A stretch of DNA of 64,000 bases, from assembly GCF_049310905.1 (NCBI RefSeq), contig NZ_JBMEMN010000014.1, forward strand, positions 1-64,000. Direction: 5' to 3'. The translations under genes were made by a program, and so were the position numbers. The notes beneath the pieces are model-generated. The model saw only the letters and a program-made list of their open reading frames with translations. It made no database searches and had not been told where the DNA came from. Source of the stretch: Gudongella sp049310905. GTDB taxonomy: Bacteria > Bacillota > Clostridia > Tissierellales > Tissierellaceae. Of the stretch, positions 1 through 8,507 are shown piece after piece. How positions within the stretch are numbered: the first letter of the stretch is position 1; each line of letters begins with the position of its first letter.

Positions 1-71
1 CAGAAGTTAAGCCTCTTAACGCCGATGGTACTTGGTTGGAAACGATCTGGGAGAGTAGGAAGTTGCCAGTC
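1..71 (+). rRNA. rrf: 5S ribosomal RNA, 3' part
   Basis: The first ~70 bases read like the 3' half of a bacterial 5S rRNA: the GAAGTTAAGC segment near the start, the CGCCGATGGTA segment, and the closing GAGAGTAGGAAGTTGCCAG. The 5' half lies outside the window, so an rRNA operon probably precedes it. The exact 3' end is estimated from the usual CCAG terminus. Confidence 0.9.
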
Positions 72-86
72 TATATACTTAGTGAA

Positions 87-120
87 GATTCTGTTGATTA
101 TTCAACAGAGTCTTTTTTTG
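87..120 (+). terminator. Rho-independent terminator of the rRNA operon
   Basis: An 11-bp inverted repeat (GATTCTGTTGA / TCAACAGAGTC, one G-U pair) is followed directly by seven T residues. It lies just after the 5S rRNA and closes the rRNA transcript. Confidence 0.9.
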
Positions 121-180
121 TTCAAAAAATTGACAATAATGATATAATAAGGACAATCAGACAAGTAATGAGGTGTTATA

Positions 181-1884
181 ATGTCAAAAAATAGGATTAC
201 AGTAGAAAACATTGTAAATATAATTGATTCAGGGTTAATAGTATTGGATGATGACTATAATATTGAGTTGATCAACAATAGAGGAATGGAATTACTTGAG
301 GTAGATAATGAAGCTGAAGCTGAAAGGATTGCAACTGGAATACTTGGGGATATAAGGCTTCGTGAAAGCATTGATAATGAAGATGTTTCACGGAATCTGA
401 TCAAGTACAGAGACAAGGAACTTCTATTGTATACGGGTAGAGTAAAAACAGATGATTACCAGGGTGTGTTTATTGAATTCAATCCCTTAAGCAAACACAA
501 GGAAGAATTGAAGTCCTTTGACTATGAGATTCAGGCATCTTCTCTTTTAAGGACTGTATTGGATTCTTCAAATGAGTCCTTTATATACGTTAACAATGAA
601 GGAATAATTGAAATGATTAGTGAAAGCTACGCGGAGTTTCTAAACAGAAAAAAAGAGGATCTGATAGGATTAAATGTTGTTGATGTTGTTGACAATACAA
701 GACTGGATGTAGTTCTTAAGACTGGAAAATCAGAAATAGCACAGATACAAATTGTAAAAGGGAAAAAAATAATTGCTACCAGGATTCCAGTATATGCAAA
801 GGGTAAGATAGTGGGAGCAATCGGCAAGATTTTATTCAGGGATGTAGATGAACTTAATAATTTATATATGAAAATCAATAATATTGAAAAAGAGCTAAAC
901 CTATACAGGGATGAATTTAAGAAGGCGAACAAGGCAGAATATGCCCTTGAAAGTATAATTGGCGATAGTCCTGAGATAAAGAGACTTAAGGAGATGACAA
1001 AAAATGTCGCATCTACAAACTCCAATGTTCTTATTCTTGGGGAATCCGGCACAGGAAAAGAACTGTTTGCCCATGCCATACATAACAACAGTAAAAGAGT
1101 GGAAGCACCATTCATAAAGGTTAATTGTGGAGCAATCCCATATGAATTACTTGAATCAGAGCTTTTTGGATATGAAGAAGGAGCTTTTACTGGAGCGAAA
1201 AAAGGTGGCAAGATCGGCAAATTTAAAGCTGCTGATGGAGGTACGATTTTTCTAGATGAAATAGCTGATCTACCCATGAATATGCAGGTCAAGCTTTTAA
1301 GAGTGCTTCAGGACAGGGTAATTGAGAGAATTGGATCAAATACATCGGAAAAGGTGGATGTGAGGGTTATTGCAGCTACCAATAAAAATCTTGAGGAAAT
1401 GGTGGAACATGAATCATTTCGACTTGATCTTTACTATAGACTAAATGTTGTAAGCATAAGAATCCCGTCATTGAGAGATAGGAAGGATGATATTCCTCTC
1501 CTGTCCAAGCACCTTATCAATAAGATAAGTATAAAGGAGAACAAGCAAGTACATGGAATCTCAAACCAGGCTCTTGATTTGATGAAAAACTATCAGTGGC
1601 CTGGAAATATAAGAGAACTGGAAAACATACTTGAAAGAGCTATAAACTTCCTGGGGGATGACAGGACTATTTTGCCTAAGCATCTTCCAACCAAGATAAA
1701 TGGTGGTACCGGATTATACTATGACAGAAGCTTGAAGGAAACTCTTGAAGAAGTTGAAAAGGAAGTAATAATAAGAAGTTTGGTACAGACCAAGGGCAAC
1801 AAATCCAAGGCTGCAAAACTGCTTAATATAAGCAGAACGAGTTTATATGAAAAGATGGACAAGTATGGAGTATTAGATAGTTAA
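181..1884 (+). CDS. PAS-domain sigma-54-dependent transcriptional activator
   Basis: 567-aa bacterial enhancer-binding protein. It has an N-terminal sensory region with a PAS-like domain (about residues 115-225), a central AAA+ domain with Walker A GESGTGKE at 287-294 and the sigma-54 contact loop GAFTGA at 334-339, and a C-terminal Fis-type helix-turn-helix (about 530-565). Proteins of this build bind upstream sites and use ATP to open sigma-54 promoters. The start has an AGGTG ribosome site. It is followed by a -24/-12 promoter and a thiolase/CoA-transferase operon, so it very probably activates that operon. The ligand sensed by the PAS domain cannot be told. Confidence 0.93.
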   Translation: MSKNRITVENIVNIIDSGLIVLDDDYNIELINNRGMELLEVDNEAEAERIATGILGDIRLRESIDNEDVSRNLIKYRDKELLLYTGRVKTDDYQGVFIEFNPLSKHKEELKSFDYEIQASSLLRTVLDSSNESFIYVNNEGIIEMISESYAEFLNRKKEDLIGLNVVDVVDNTRLDVVLKTGKSEIAQIQIVKGKKIIATRIPVYAKGKIVGAIGKILFRDVDELNNLYMKINNIEKELNLYRDEFKKANKAEYALESIIGDSPEIKRLKEMTKNVASTNSNVLILGESGTGKELFAHAIHNNSKRVEAPFIKVNCGAIPYELLESELFGYEEGAFTGAKKGGKIGKFKAADGGTIFLDEIADLPMNMQVKLLRVLQDRVIERIGSNTSEKVDVRVIAATNKNLEEMVEHESFRLDLYYRLNVVSIRIPSLRDRKDDIPLLSKHLINKISIKENKQVHGISNQALDLMKNYQWPGNIRELENILERAINFLGDDRTILPKHLPTKINGGTGLYYDRSLKETLEEVEKEVIIRSLVQTKGNKSKAAKLLNISRTSLYEKMDKYGVLDS

Positions 1885-2146
1885 ACAAATAACAATACAC
1901 AGATATGTACGTATTATGAACAATAATTGAAATACTATATCATATGTGTACACAAAGTGATACAATAAGTAATAAGAAGAGAACAATGTGTCAGGGAAAG
2001 CTTACACTCATCAATCGACAAATAGCATATTTATACTTGAAAGTCACATATGAGTGGGTTATTGAAAGAATAAATGATTATTATTTAACAATGTTAATCA
2101 TTTAGGATATAATTCCTACTAGAAATCAGATGAATATCTATCATAA
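1885..2146 (+). promoter_or_regulatory. Intergenic region, probable upstream activator sites
   Basis: AT-rich gap without an ORF between the activator and its likely target operon. It holds a perfect 10-bp palindrome TGTGTACACA at 1945-1954 and an inverted pair CACTCAT (near 2006) / ATGAGTG (near 2049). Enhancer-binding proteins usually act from 80-200 bp upstream of a -24/-12 promoter, which fits these positions. Which of them is the real site is inference. Confidence 0.4.
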
Positions 2147-2162
2147 TTGGCACGGGAATTGC
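2147..2162 (+). promoter_or_regulatory. Sigma-54 (-24/-12) promoter
   Basis: TTGGCAC at 2147-2153 and TTGC at 2159-2162 place GG and GC exactly 10 bp apart, matching the sigma-54 consensus TGGCAC-N5-TTGC. It lies 42 bp upstream of the thiolase start and downstream of a sigma-54 activator gene. It also shows that the in-frame ATG at 2130, upstream of the promoter, cannot be the thiolase start. Confidence 0.93.
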
Positions 2163-2204
2163 AAGTTATTAAGGTTAATAAATCTAAAGAGGAGGTATTT
2201 TTGT

Positions 2205-3383
2205 ATGAAAAAAGTAGTAATTGTTAGTTCAGTAAGAACACCTGTAGGAAGCTATGGAGGAGTATTCAAAAATACAAGCGCAGTTGAACTGGGAAAGATA
2301 GCTGTTAAGGCTGCACTGGAAAGAGCAGGAATTAATCCTGAAATAGTTGATGAGGTAATTTATGGTAATGTTCTTCAGGCAGGTCAGGGACAAAATGTAG
2401 CAAGACAAGTTGCCATTGGAGCTGGAATACCTGATTATGTTACAGCATATACAGTTAACAAGGTATGTGGATCAGGACTTAAGACTGTCGCATTGGCTGC
2501 CCAGGCTATTAAAGCAGGAGATGCAGAAGTGATTGTTGCAGGTGGTACTGAGAACATGAGCATGGCACCATATCTTCTTCCGAACAACAGATGGGGGCAG
2601 AGAATGGGCGATGGCAAAGTTGTCGACTACATGGTAGCAGATGGTCTTACAGACATATTCAACAACTACCATATGGGAGTAACTGCAGAGAACATAGTTG
2701 AGAAGTATGGTCTTACAAGAGAAGAGCAGGATGAACTTGCATTTAATTCTCAGACAAGAGCAGAGAAGGCAATAAAAGAGGGAAGATTCAAGGAAGAAAT
2801 CGTACCTGTTGAGATTCCTCAAAGAAAAGGAGATCCAGTTGTAGTTGACACTGATGAGTATCCAAAGTTTGGAACAACAATGGAAACACTTGCAAAACTA
2901 AGACCAGCTTTTAAGAAGGATGGTTCAGTCACTGCTGGTAACGCATCAGGAATCAACGATGGAGCTGCCGCTTTTGTTGTTATGAGTGAAGACAAAGCCA
3001 AGGAGCTGGGACTCAAGGTTATGGCAGAGGTAGTAAGCTATGCATCAGGTGGAGTAGATCCTGCAATAATGGGAACAGGACCAATTCCTGCAAGCACGAA
3101 AGCATTGGAAAAAGCAGGAATGACTGTTGGAGATATGGAACTTATTGAGGCGAATGAAGCCTTTGCAGCTCAGGCATTGTCTGTGGCCAAGGAACTGAAC
3201 TTTGATTTGGAAAAAGTTAATGTAAATGGTGGAGCTATTGCAATAGGTCACCCAATCGGCGCAAGTGGTGCAAGAATTCTAGTAACCCTGCTACATGAAA
3301 TGGAAAAGAGAGACAACAAGCTTGGACTTGCAACACTATGCATCGGTGGCGGTCAGGGTATTGCAATGGTAGTCAAGCGCTAG
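2205..3383 (+). CDS. thlA: Acetyl-CoA C-acetyltransferase (thiolase)
   Basis: 392-aa thiolase that condenses two acetyl-CoA to acetoacetyl-CoA or runs in the degradative direction. Catalytic residues are visible: nucleophile Cys88 in NKVCGSG, His349 in GHPIGASG, and Cys379 in LCIGGGQG. The start is ATG 2205, preceded by AAGAGGAGG; a longer reading from 2130 would begin upstream of the sigma-54 promoter. It is the first gene of an operon with two CoA-transferase subunits and a hydroxyacyl-CoA dehydrogenase, pointing to short-chain acyl (acetoacetate/butyrate type) metabolism under sigma-54 control. Confidence 0.95.
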   Translation: MKKVVIVSSVRTPVGSYGGVFKNTSAVELGKIAVKAALERAGINPEIVDEVIYGNVLQAGQGQNVARQVAIGAGIPDYVTAYTVNKVCGSGLKTVALAAQAIKAGDAEVIVAGGTENMSMAPYLLPNNRWGQRMGDGKVVDYMVADGLTDIFNNYHMGVTAENIVEKYGLTREEQDELAFNSQTRAEKAIKEGRFKEEIVPVEIPQRKGDPVVVDTDEYPKFGTTMETLAKLRPAFKKDGSVTAGNASGINDGAAAFVVMSEDKAKELGLKVMAEVVSYASGGVDPAIMGTGPIPASTKALEKAGMTVGDMELIEANEAFAAQALSVAKELNFDLEKVNVNGGAIAIGHPIGASGARILVTLLHEMEKRDNKLGLATLCIGGGQGIAMVVKR

Positions 3384-3422
3384 AGACATAACAATAAACC
3401 ATAATGAAAGGCAGGTATCTGT

Positions 3423-4079
3423 ATGAATAAAGAGGTAAAAATTGATGAGGCTATAGATAAGATTCAGGATGGCATGATTATAATGGTGGGAGGATTCCTT
3501 GGATGTGGCAATCCTCATAGACTGGTAGATAAGCTTGTTGAAAAGGGAACAAAGGATCTTACATTGATTTGTAATGACTCTTCTTTTCCTGATTATGGAG
3601 TTGGAAAACTTATTGTAAACAAGCAGGTCAAAAAGCTTATAGCTTCCCATGTAGGAACAAATCCTGAGACCGGTAGACAGATGAATGCGGGCGAAATGGA
3701 AGTAGTTCTAGTACCGCAGGGAACTCTGGCTGAGCAGGTAAGAGCGGGAGGCTCTGGACTTGGAGGATTCCTAACACCTACTGGAGTTGGAACAGTAGTA
3801 GAGGAAGGCAAACAAAAGATTGAAATCGAAGGAATTGAATACATTTTGGAACTTCCATTAAAAGCTGATGTAGCATTGATTGCTGGACAGACAGCTGATA
3901 AATTTGGTAACATTGAATACTTTGGAGCAACAAGAAACTTCAACCAGCTTATGGCTACTGCTGCTGATCTTGTAATAGCAGAGGTAGAAGAAATTGTTGA
4001 AGTTGGAGAAATGGATCCTAACCATGTGGTAACTCCGGGAATCTTTGTTACTCATCTTGTCAACGGAGGTGCAAAATAA
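3423..4079 (+). CDS. ctfA: 3-oxoacid/acetate CoA-transferase, subunit A
   Basis: 218-aa alpha subunit of a family I CoA-transferase (AtoD/CtfA type), which with the next gene moves CoA between acetate or butyrate and acetoacetyl-CoA. The N-terminal glycine-rich part MIIMVGGFLGCGNPHRL and the GGSGLGGFLTPTGVGT segment are typical, and the length is normal. The start has an AAAGGCAGG ribosome site. Its stop codon TAA shares its last base with the ATG of subunit B, which indicates coupled translation and equal stoichiometry. Confidence 0.93.
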   Translation: MNKEVKIDEAIDKIQDGMIIMVGGFLGCGNPHRLVDKLVEKGTKDLTLICNDSSFPDYGVGKLIVNKQVKKLIASHVGTNPETGRQMNAGEMEVVLVPQGTLAEQVRAGGSGLGGFLTPTGVGTVVEEGKQKIEIEGIEYILELPLKADVALIAGQTADKFGNIEYFGATRNFNQLMATAADLVIAEVEEIVEVGEMDPNHVVTPGIFVTHLVNGGAK

Positions 4080-4738
4080 TGGAAAGAAATGAAATGAAGG
4101 CATATATAGCAAAGAGAGTGGCAAAATTGCTTCATGATGGTGACGTAGTTAACCTTGGCATAGGTCTTCCAACCCAGGTATCAAATTATCTGCCAGCGGG
4201 AGCAAATATTTTCCTGCAATCAGAAAATGGTTTTATTGGTTTGGGCCCTGTACCTGAAGAAGGCAATGAAGACTGGAGAATAACAAATGCAGGAGGGCAG
4301 TGTGTTACCATACTTCCTGGAGGAGTATTTTTCGATTCATCAACATCATTTGGAATTATCAGAGGTGGCCATGTTGATATGACAGTTCTGGGAGCTTTAC
4401 AGGTAGATGAAAAGGGTAATCTTGCCAACTGGATGATTCCAGGGAAAATGGTACCTGGAATGGGTGGAGCCATGGACCTTGTAACAGGAGCAAAAAAGGT
4501 TACGATTGCAATGGAGCACACAGCAAAAGGTGCAAAAAAGATTCTTAAGGATTGTACACTGCCCCTTACTGCGGCTGGCCAGGTTGACTTTATTGTTACA
4601 GAGATGGGTTTGATGGAAGTTACTGAAGAAGGTATAGTTCTTAAGGAAATCAATCCAGAATTTACGGTTGAGCAGGTACAGGAAGCAACTGAAGCAAAAC
4701 TGATTATTGCAGATGACCTTAAGGATATGCAAGTATAG
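4079..4738 (+). CDS. ctfB: 3-oxoacid/acetate CoA-transferase, subunit B
   Basis: 219-aa beta subunit of the family I CoA-transferase. The catalytic glutamate is visible as Glu49 in the QSENGFIGLGP motif; in this family it forms the glutamyl-CoA intermediate. The start codon overlaps the stop of subunit A, and the GGAGGTG ribosome site lies inside the subunit A coding end. Exact acyl specificity (butyrate, acetate or another acid) is not visible, but the neighbours favour acetoacetate chemistry. Confidence 0.93.
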   Translation: MERNEMKAYIAKRVAKLLHDGDVVNLGIGLPTQVSNYLPAGANIFLQSENGFIGLGPVPEEGNEDWRITNAGGQCVTILPGGVFFDSSTSFGIIRGGHVDMTVLGALQVDEKGNLANWMIPGKMVPGMGGAMDLVTGAKKVTIAMEHTAKGAKKILKDCTLPLTAAGQVDFIVTEMGLMEVTEEGIVLKEINPEFTVEQVQEATEAKLIIADDLKDMQV

Positions 4739-4754
4739 TTTGAATAAAGAATTA

Positions 4755-4788
4755 GGGCACCACCGGGCTTATCTGGTCGGTGCCTTTA
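4755..4788 (+). terminator. Intercistronic hairpin, terminator-like attenuator
   Basis: GGCACC (4756-4761) pairs with GGTGCC (4779-4784), and an inner ACCGG/CTGGT helix extends the stem with one bulged C. The only U-rich tail is TTTACT. It lies between ctfB and the dehydrogenase within one operon, so partial termination or mRNA processing is more likely than full termination. Confidence 0.55.
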
Positions 4789-4805
4789 CTCTGGGGGATG
4801 TCGAT

Positions 4806-5759
4806 ATGAAACTAGACAGCATTAAAAGAATTGGTATAGCCGGAGCCGGTACAATGGGATCTGGTATAGCCCTTATCTTTGCAAAGAAGGGATATAAAGT
4901 CACAGTAATGGATTTGAGCATAACTCTGCTGGAAGATTCGCGAAAATTGGTGGACATATTTAACCAGACTCTCTTGGCTGAAGAATTAATGACAAGCGAT
5001 GAAGAAGAAAGAGTAATGAGTAATATTGAGTACTCTCTGGATAAGAGTGCATTTAAGGACTGCGATTTGATTATTGAGGCAATAGTTGAAAAACTGGAAG
5101 TGAAGCAAAGCTTTTGGAAAGAAGTAAAATCAATAGCTAAAAAGGATGCATACCTTGCAACCAATACATCAGGATTAAGTATCAACAGTATTTCTGAAGA
5201 TATTGTAGACAAGACAAGATTTGTGGGAATGCACTTTTGGAATCCACCTCATATAGTGCCTTTGGTGGAGTTGATCAAGGGAGATGAGACATCGGATGAG
5301 ACTGTTGAGGTTCTCAAATCTCTGATGAAGAGAATTGACAAAGAGCCTGTTATTGTACAGAAGGATACACCAGGATTTATCGGTAACAGACTTCAGTTCG
5401 CAGCTTTCAGGGAAGCGCTCCACATTCTGAAGGAAGGAGTCGGGACAGTGGAAGATATTGATAAAGCCATGAGATTTGGGCCCGGTTTCAGATATCCGGT
5501 ATTGGGACCACTTGAAACAGCTGACCTTGGAGGATTGGACACATTCTACTATATTTCAGCATATCTGTTTAAAAATCTTAGTGATAGCAAGGAAGCTCCT
5601 GAGATACTCAAGGAGAAAATAGATTCAGGAAATCTTGGCGTTAAAACAAAGGAAGGCTTCTACGAGTATTTTGATGGACAAGATGAGGAAGTTATAAAAC
5701 GAAGAGACAGTATGTTTATTAAAATGTTAAAATTGAACAATTCAGCTGAAAAAAAATAA
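4806..5759 (+). CDS. hbd: 3-hydroxyacyl-CoA (3-hydroxybutyryl-CoA) dehydrogenase
   Basis: 317-aa NAD(P)-dependent dehydrogenase interconverting 3-hydroxyacyl-CoA and 3-oxoacyl-CoA. The Rossmann fingerprint GAGTMGSG begins at residue 13. The catalytic-His region GMHFWNPPH and the helical C-terminal domain beginning TPGFIGNRLQ are present. The start is ATG 4806, preceded by GGGGGATG; the open frame runs back to 4707, but that part overlaps ctfB and a hairpin. It is the last gene of the thiolase operon and closes the acetoacetyl-CoA to 3-hydroxybutyryl-CoA step. Confidence 0.92.
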   Translation: MKLDSIKRIGIAGAGTMGSGIALIFAKKGYKVTVMDLSITLLEDSRKLVDIFNQTLLAEELMTSDEEERVMSNIEYSLDKSAFKDCDLIIEAIVEKLEVKQSFWKEVKSIAKKDAYLATNTSGLSINSISEDIVDKTRFVGMHFWNPPHIVPLVELIKGDETSDETVEVLKSLMKRIDKEPVIVQKDTPGFIGNRLQFAAFREALHILKEGVGTVEDIDKAMRFGPGFRYPVLGPLETADLGGLDTFYYISAYLFKNLSDSKEAPEILKEKIDSGNLGVKTKEGFYEYFDGQDEEVIKRRDSMFIKMLKLNNSAEKK

Positions 5760-5803
5760 TATAATCCCATTAATATGCTTTGCTATATTAATGGGATTAT
5801 ATT
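5757..5803. terminator. Terminator after the thiolase operon
   Basis: A long AT-rich inverted repeat of about 18 bp (arms centred on ATCCCATTAATA and its complement) starts at the stop codon of hbd. The U-tail is weak, but the symmetric stem between two transcription units fits a terminator. Confidence 0.7.
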
Positions 5804-5867
5804 ATCATATACAGAGAGATATCTTGTCTTATCGTTATAATTACTATAATAGGATATGGAGGATGCT

Positions 5868-6818
5868 ATGGAGATACTACTTAATGAAATAATTGAAAAC
5901 AACAGACACCTAATTAAAAATGGTAAGGTTGCAGATTACATACCAGCACTTGCAAAAGCAGACTTTGAGAAAATTGGAGTAACAGTTGCTGGTAGAACAG
6001 GAGCATTATTATATAGTGCAGGGGATTACAATCAGAAGTTCACACTTCAGAGTATATCAAAGGTTATTTCATTTCTGGTAGCTGCAATGGATAATGGAAT
6101 AGAAGATATTTTTGAAAAAGTAGGGTGTGACAGCACAGATGAACCCTTCAATGCGTTTACCAAGCTGGATCTACCAAATGTAAACAAGCCTGCAAATCCG
6201 TTGATTAATTCCGGTGCGATTCTTACAACTTCCATGATCAAGGGGAATGGAGATGAGAAGTTCCAAAAAATATTGGAACTTACAAGACGGATGGCTCACA
6301 ATCCGAATATAGGCTATAACGAGGAGGTCTACCTCTCAGAAAAGAAGACAGGCAGTAGAAACAGATCCATGGCATATCTTATGAGCAGTAAGAATATTCT
6401 TGAAGGTGATGTTGAGGATGTTCTTGATACATACTTCAAGCAATGTTCCATTGAAGTTGACACTAGAGATCTTGCAAAAATTGGTAGGTTTATCTCAGCA
6501 GGATGTGAGGGAATAAATATAGATGGAATTTCGAGAACAGATATGTCGATCCTTTTAAAAGGCTTGCTATTTACCTGTGGAATGTACAATTACAGTGCAC
6601 GCTATGCAATTGAAGTTGGTATTCCTTCAAAATCAGGTGTAGGTGGAGGTATTATGGGTGTCCTTCCAAATGGCATGGGAATTGGTATATTTTCACCAGC
6701 TCTGGATGAGAATGGAAATTCATCAGCTGGAATTGGAATAATCAAGGAACTCACAAGGAGATTACACTACAATATATTTGATGATAGAAAATTGCAGGTG
6801 GAAATTGATACCCACTAG
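5868..6818 (+). CDS. glsA: Glutaminase
   Basis: 316-aa glutaminase of the serine beta-lactamase-like fold, hydrolysing glutamine to glutamate and ammonia. Family marks include QSISKVISF with the Ser-x-x-Lys catalytic pair, NPLINSGAI, and the glycine-rich SGVGGGIMGVLPNGMGIGIFSP-like segment near the end. The start is ATG 5868 with GGAGG five bases upstream; the ATG at 5856 overlaps that ribosome site. It is a separate transcription unit, flanked by a terminator upstream and followed by a hydrolase gene 23 bp downstream. Confidence 0.93.
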   Translation: MEILLNEIIENNRHLIKNGKVADYIPALAKADFEKIGVTVAGRTGALLYSAGDYNQKFTLQSISKVISFLVAAMDNGIEDIFEKVGCDSTDEPFNAFTKLDLPNVNKPANPLINSGAILTTSMIKGNGDEKFQKILELTRRMAHNPNIGYNEEVYLSEKKTGSRNRSMAYLMSSKNILEGDVEDVLDTYFKQCSIEVDTRDLAKIGRFISAGCEGINIDGISRTDMSILLKGLLFTCGMYNYSARYAIEVGIPSKSGVGGGIMGVLPNGMGIGIFSPALDENGNSSAGIGIIKELTRRLHYNIFDDRKLQVEIDTH

Positions 6819-6841
6819 ATAATTAAGGAAAAGCTGGTGAT

Positions 6842-7681
6842 ATGATGGAAGGAAGATATTTTAATACAGAAGATGGCTCAAGAATATATTACAGAATAGG
6901 TGGAAAGGGGCATCCAATTGTATGTATCCACGGATTTGGAGCGGATAGCACTACATTCAGGCTGACAGAAAAGATACTCTCAAAAGATTTTCTTGTCGTT
7001 ACATTGGACCTGAGAGGTCATGGAAGGACTGTGATAGGAAATGGAGATCTCAGCTTTAATGCGATGGCAAGTGATATTGAGGTGCTTAGAGAGTATCTAG
7101 ATTTAGGGAAAATCAATTTACTGGGTTGGTCCATGGGTGGAGCTGTAGCAATGGAGTACTTAAAAGACTTTGGACAGGATAGAGTCAAGAATCTGATTCT
7201 TGTTGAGACATCACCAAAGGTTATTAATGATGACAAATGGAAGTATGGACTTTTCAAGGGAGATTTTACCAGAGAGATGGCTGAAGAGGAACTGTTGAGT
7301 ATCAAGAATGATTTTAGAGGTTTTGTTTCACGGTTTATGAGTAAGATGGCTCCTGAACTAGATAGTGAAAATCTAAAAATCGCAATTGAGGCAATGGGAA
7401 AAAACAATCCTGACTACATGGCAAGAATCTGGGAGAATATTATTTCTGTTGATTACAGGGATGTTCTAAGAGATTTCGAGGAGCCATGTCTTGTAATAAG
7501 TGGTAATGAAAGTGCTTTTTACGGCGTAGACTCAGGTCAGTTCTTGGCAGGAATGATGAAAAAAGGAATTCATCATTCAATAAGTGGAGGTCACCTTGCA
7601 CCAATTGAAAGCCCTGTGGAATTCAACAGGGCTGTAAAAAGCTTTATTTTCGATAATTACAATGTCATTTTCTTCATCTAG
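6842..7681 (+). CDS. Alpha/beta hydrolase
   Basis: 279-aa alpha/beta-hydrolase fold protein. The oxyanion-hole segment CIHGFG, the nucleophile elbow GWSMGG and a C-terminal GGHLAPIE histidine motif give a complete Ser-Asp-His triad pattern. No signal peptide is visible, so it is probably cytoplasmic. It follows glsA by 23 bp and may be co-transcribed. The substrate (ester, lactone or other) cannot be read. Its last ~100 bases overlap the end of a small minus-strand gene. Confidence 0.88.
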   Translation: MMEGRYFNTEDGSRIYYRIGGKGHPIVCIHGFGADSTTFRLTEKILSKDFLVVTLDLRGHGRTVIGNGDLSFNAMASDIEVLREYLDLGKINLLGWSMGGAVAMEYLKDFGQDRVKNLILVETSPKVINDDKWKYGLFKGDFTREMAEEELLSIKNDFRGFVSRFMSKMAPELDSENLKIAIEAMGKNNPDYMARIWENIISVDYRDVLRDFEEPCLVISGNESAFYGVDSGQFLAGMMKKGIHHSISGGHLAPIESPVEFNRAVKSFIFDNYNVIFFI

Positions 7682-7819
7682 AATAGATATCAGAATTTCC
7701 TTTTCGCCATCAGCTCCCTTTATGAAGCTGCTGACCCCAAGAAAGGTCGCAACCATTACAAAGACAACAAGTATTGATAAGATGATTTTTAAGTGTTTAT
7801 TCTTCAAATTTATCCTCAT
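7577..7819 (-). CDS. Small membrane-anchored protein of unknown function
   Basis: 80-aa protein with a basic N-terminus (MRINLKNKHLK) followed by a single hydrophobic segment (about residues 11-33) and a short acidic outer part. I do not recognise a family. Its ATG overlaps the TAA of the PduO-like gene upstream (TAATG), which argues for translational coupling and for a real gene in the cobalamin-controlled unit. Its 3' third is antisense to the end of the hydrolase gene, an unusual convergent overlap that could couple the two transcripts. Confidence 0.6.
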   Translation of the reverse strand: MRINLKNKHLKIILSILVVFVMVATFLGVSSFIKGADGEKEILISILDEENDIVIIENKAFYSPVEFHRAFNWCKVTSTY

Positions 7820-8316
7820 TAGTATGATCTTGATTCAAAAGGTATTTCCTCAAAACCTTCCAGTCTATTTACTTCAAGTGACATTACAAATAGTATGTTT
7901 GCCATAAGGTTTGAAATATCTAGAAGTATTTCTGGAACAATTATACCTGACTGTTGAATCAAGTATAAATTACGTGTAACAATTTTAGCTTCACATCTTG
8001 CAATATGGTATTGTGTTGCAAGTCTGTTACCTACAGGATAAATGAATCCTGCTACCTTGTGTCTATCTTTAAGGACATGATAGATCGTCTGGCCATCTCT
8101 TAGGTCATCCAGCGAAATTGCTAGTTTTCCCCTTAAAGAACCATTAAGATGCAAAACCTTGTCCATCAGCCACCAGGTTTCCTTTTCCAGAGGAGTCCCC
8201 ATCGAAATAATGTGCCCCAAGGTTGAAGACAGTTTGTCAGTAAGTATTTCATGGTCAACCATTTTGTTTTTGTCGTTTAGAAATGGATATGCTATAAAAT
8301 CAAAATTTCCGTTCAT
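7819..8316 (-). CDS. PduO-type cobalamin adenosyltransferase-like protein
   Basis: 165-aa protein whose second half resembles PduO-type ATP:cob(I)alamin adenosyltransferases: FIYPVGNRLATQYHIAR followed by a helix, then a final helix LMANILFVMSLEVNRLEG that matches the family's LSDLLFVLAR-type ending. The usual R-x-x-x-R-R-x-E-R signature is only partly kept (ARCEAKIVTRN), so activity is uncertain. The start is ATG 8316, directly after AGGAGGG; the longer frame to 8403 lacks a ribosome site. The cobalamin riboswitch upstream strongly supports a vitamin B12 role. Confidence 0.7.
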   Translation of the reverse strand: MNGNFDFIAYPFLNDKNKMVDHEILTDKLSSTLGHIISMGTPLEKETWWLMDKVLHLNGSLRGKLAISLDDLRDGQTIYHVLKDRHKVAGFIYPVGNRLATQYHIARCEAKIVTRNLYLIQQSGIIVPEILLDISNLMANILFVMSLEVNRLEGFEEIPFESRSY

Positions 8317-8430
8317 TTTATCCCTCCTAGTTTTTTTAATAAGAAAAGAATCTAACGATTCTCCAAGGTAGCTTTTCTTGATACTCATGTACGGACATTT
8401 CATTATACAAGAAAAAAAGAAATTTCCTAT

Positions 8431-8463
8431 TCATAATAAAAAAAGCTCCTCAACTAGGAGGAA
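8431..8463 (-). terminator. Terminator in the expression platform of the B12 riboswitch
   Basis: On the minus strand, CTCCT-AGTTG-AGGAG is followed by CTTTTTTT. It sits between the cobalamin aptamer and the PduO-like gene. The upstream GGAGGAA (about 8512-8518) is complementary to TTCCTCC at the 5' edge of this stem (about 8457-8463), giving a plausible antiterminator. The arrangement suggests that B12 binding ends transcription early. Confidence 0.7.
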
Positions 8464-8507
8464 CTGAAAAAATCTAAAAATGGATAAACTGCAACTGCTG
8501 TTACCAT
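8454..8507 (-). CDS. Possible 17-residue leader peptide
   Basis: A short ORF starts at ATG 8507 behind AAAGGAGG and reads MVTAVAVYPFLDFFSSS, ending in a TAG that lies inside the terminator stem. It lies between the B12 aptamer and the terminator. It may be a chance reading, because the GGAGG may serve mainly as the antiterminator arm, but ribosome site, ATG and stop are all well placed. Confidence 0.35.
   Translation of the reverse strand: MVTAVAVYPFLDFFSSS

Noticed and set aside
627..1292. 221-aa minus-strand ORF inside the sigma-54 activator
   Set aside because: It is an antisense shadow of a well-supported gene, with no ribosome site and odd Ser/Leu-rich composition.
2130..2204. Upstream ATG for the thiolase gene
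   Set aside because: It would place the start codon upstream of the -24/-12 promoter elements, so it cannot be on the transcript; ATG 2205 has a strong ribosome site.
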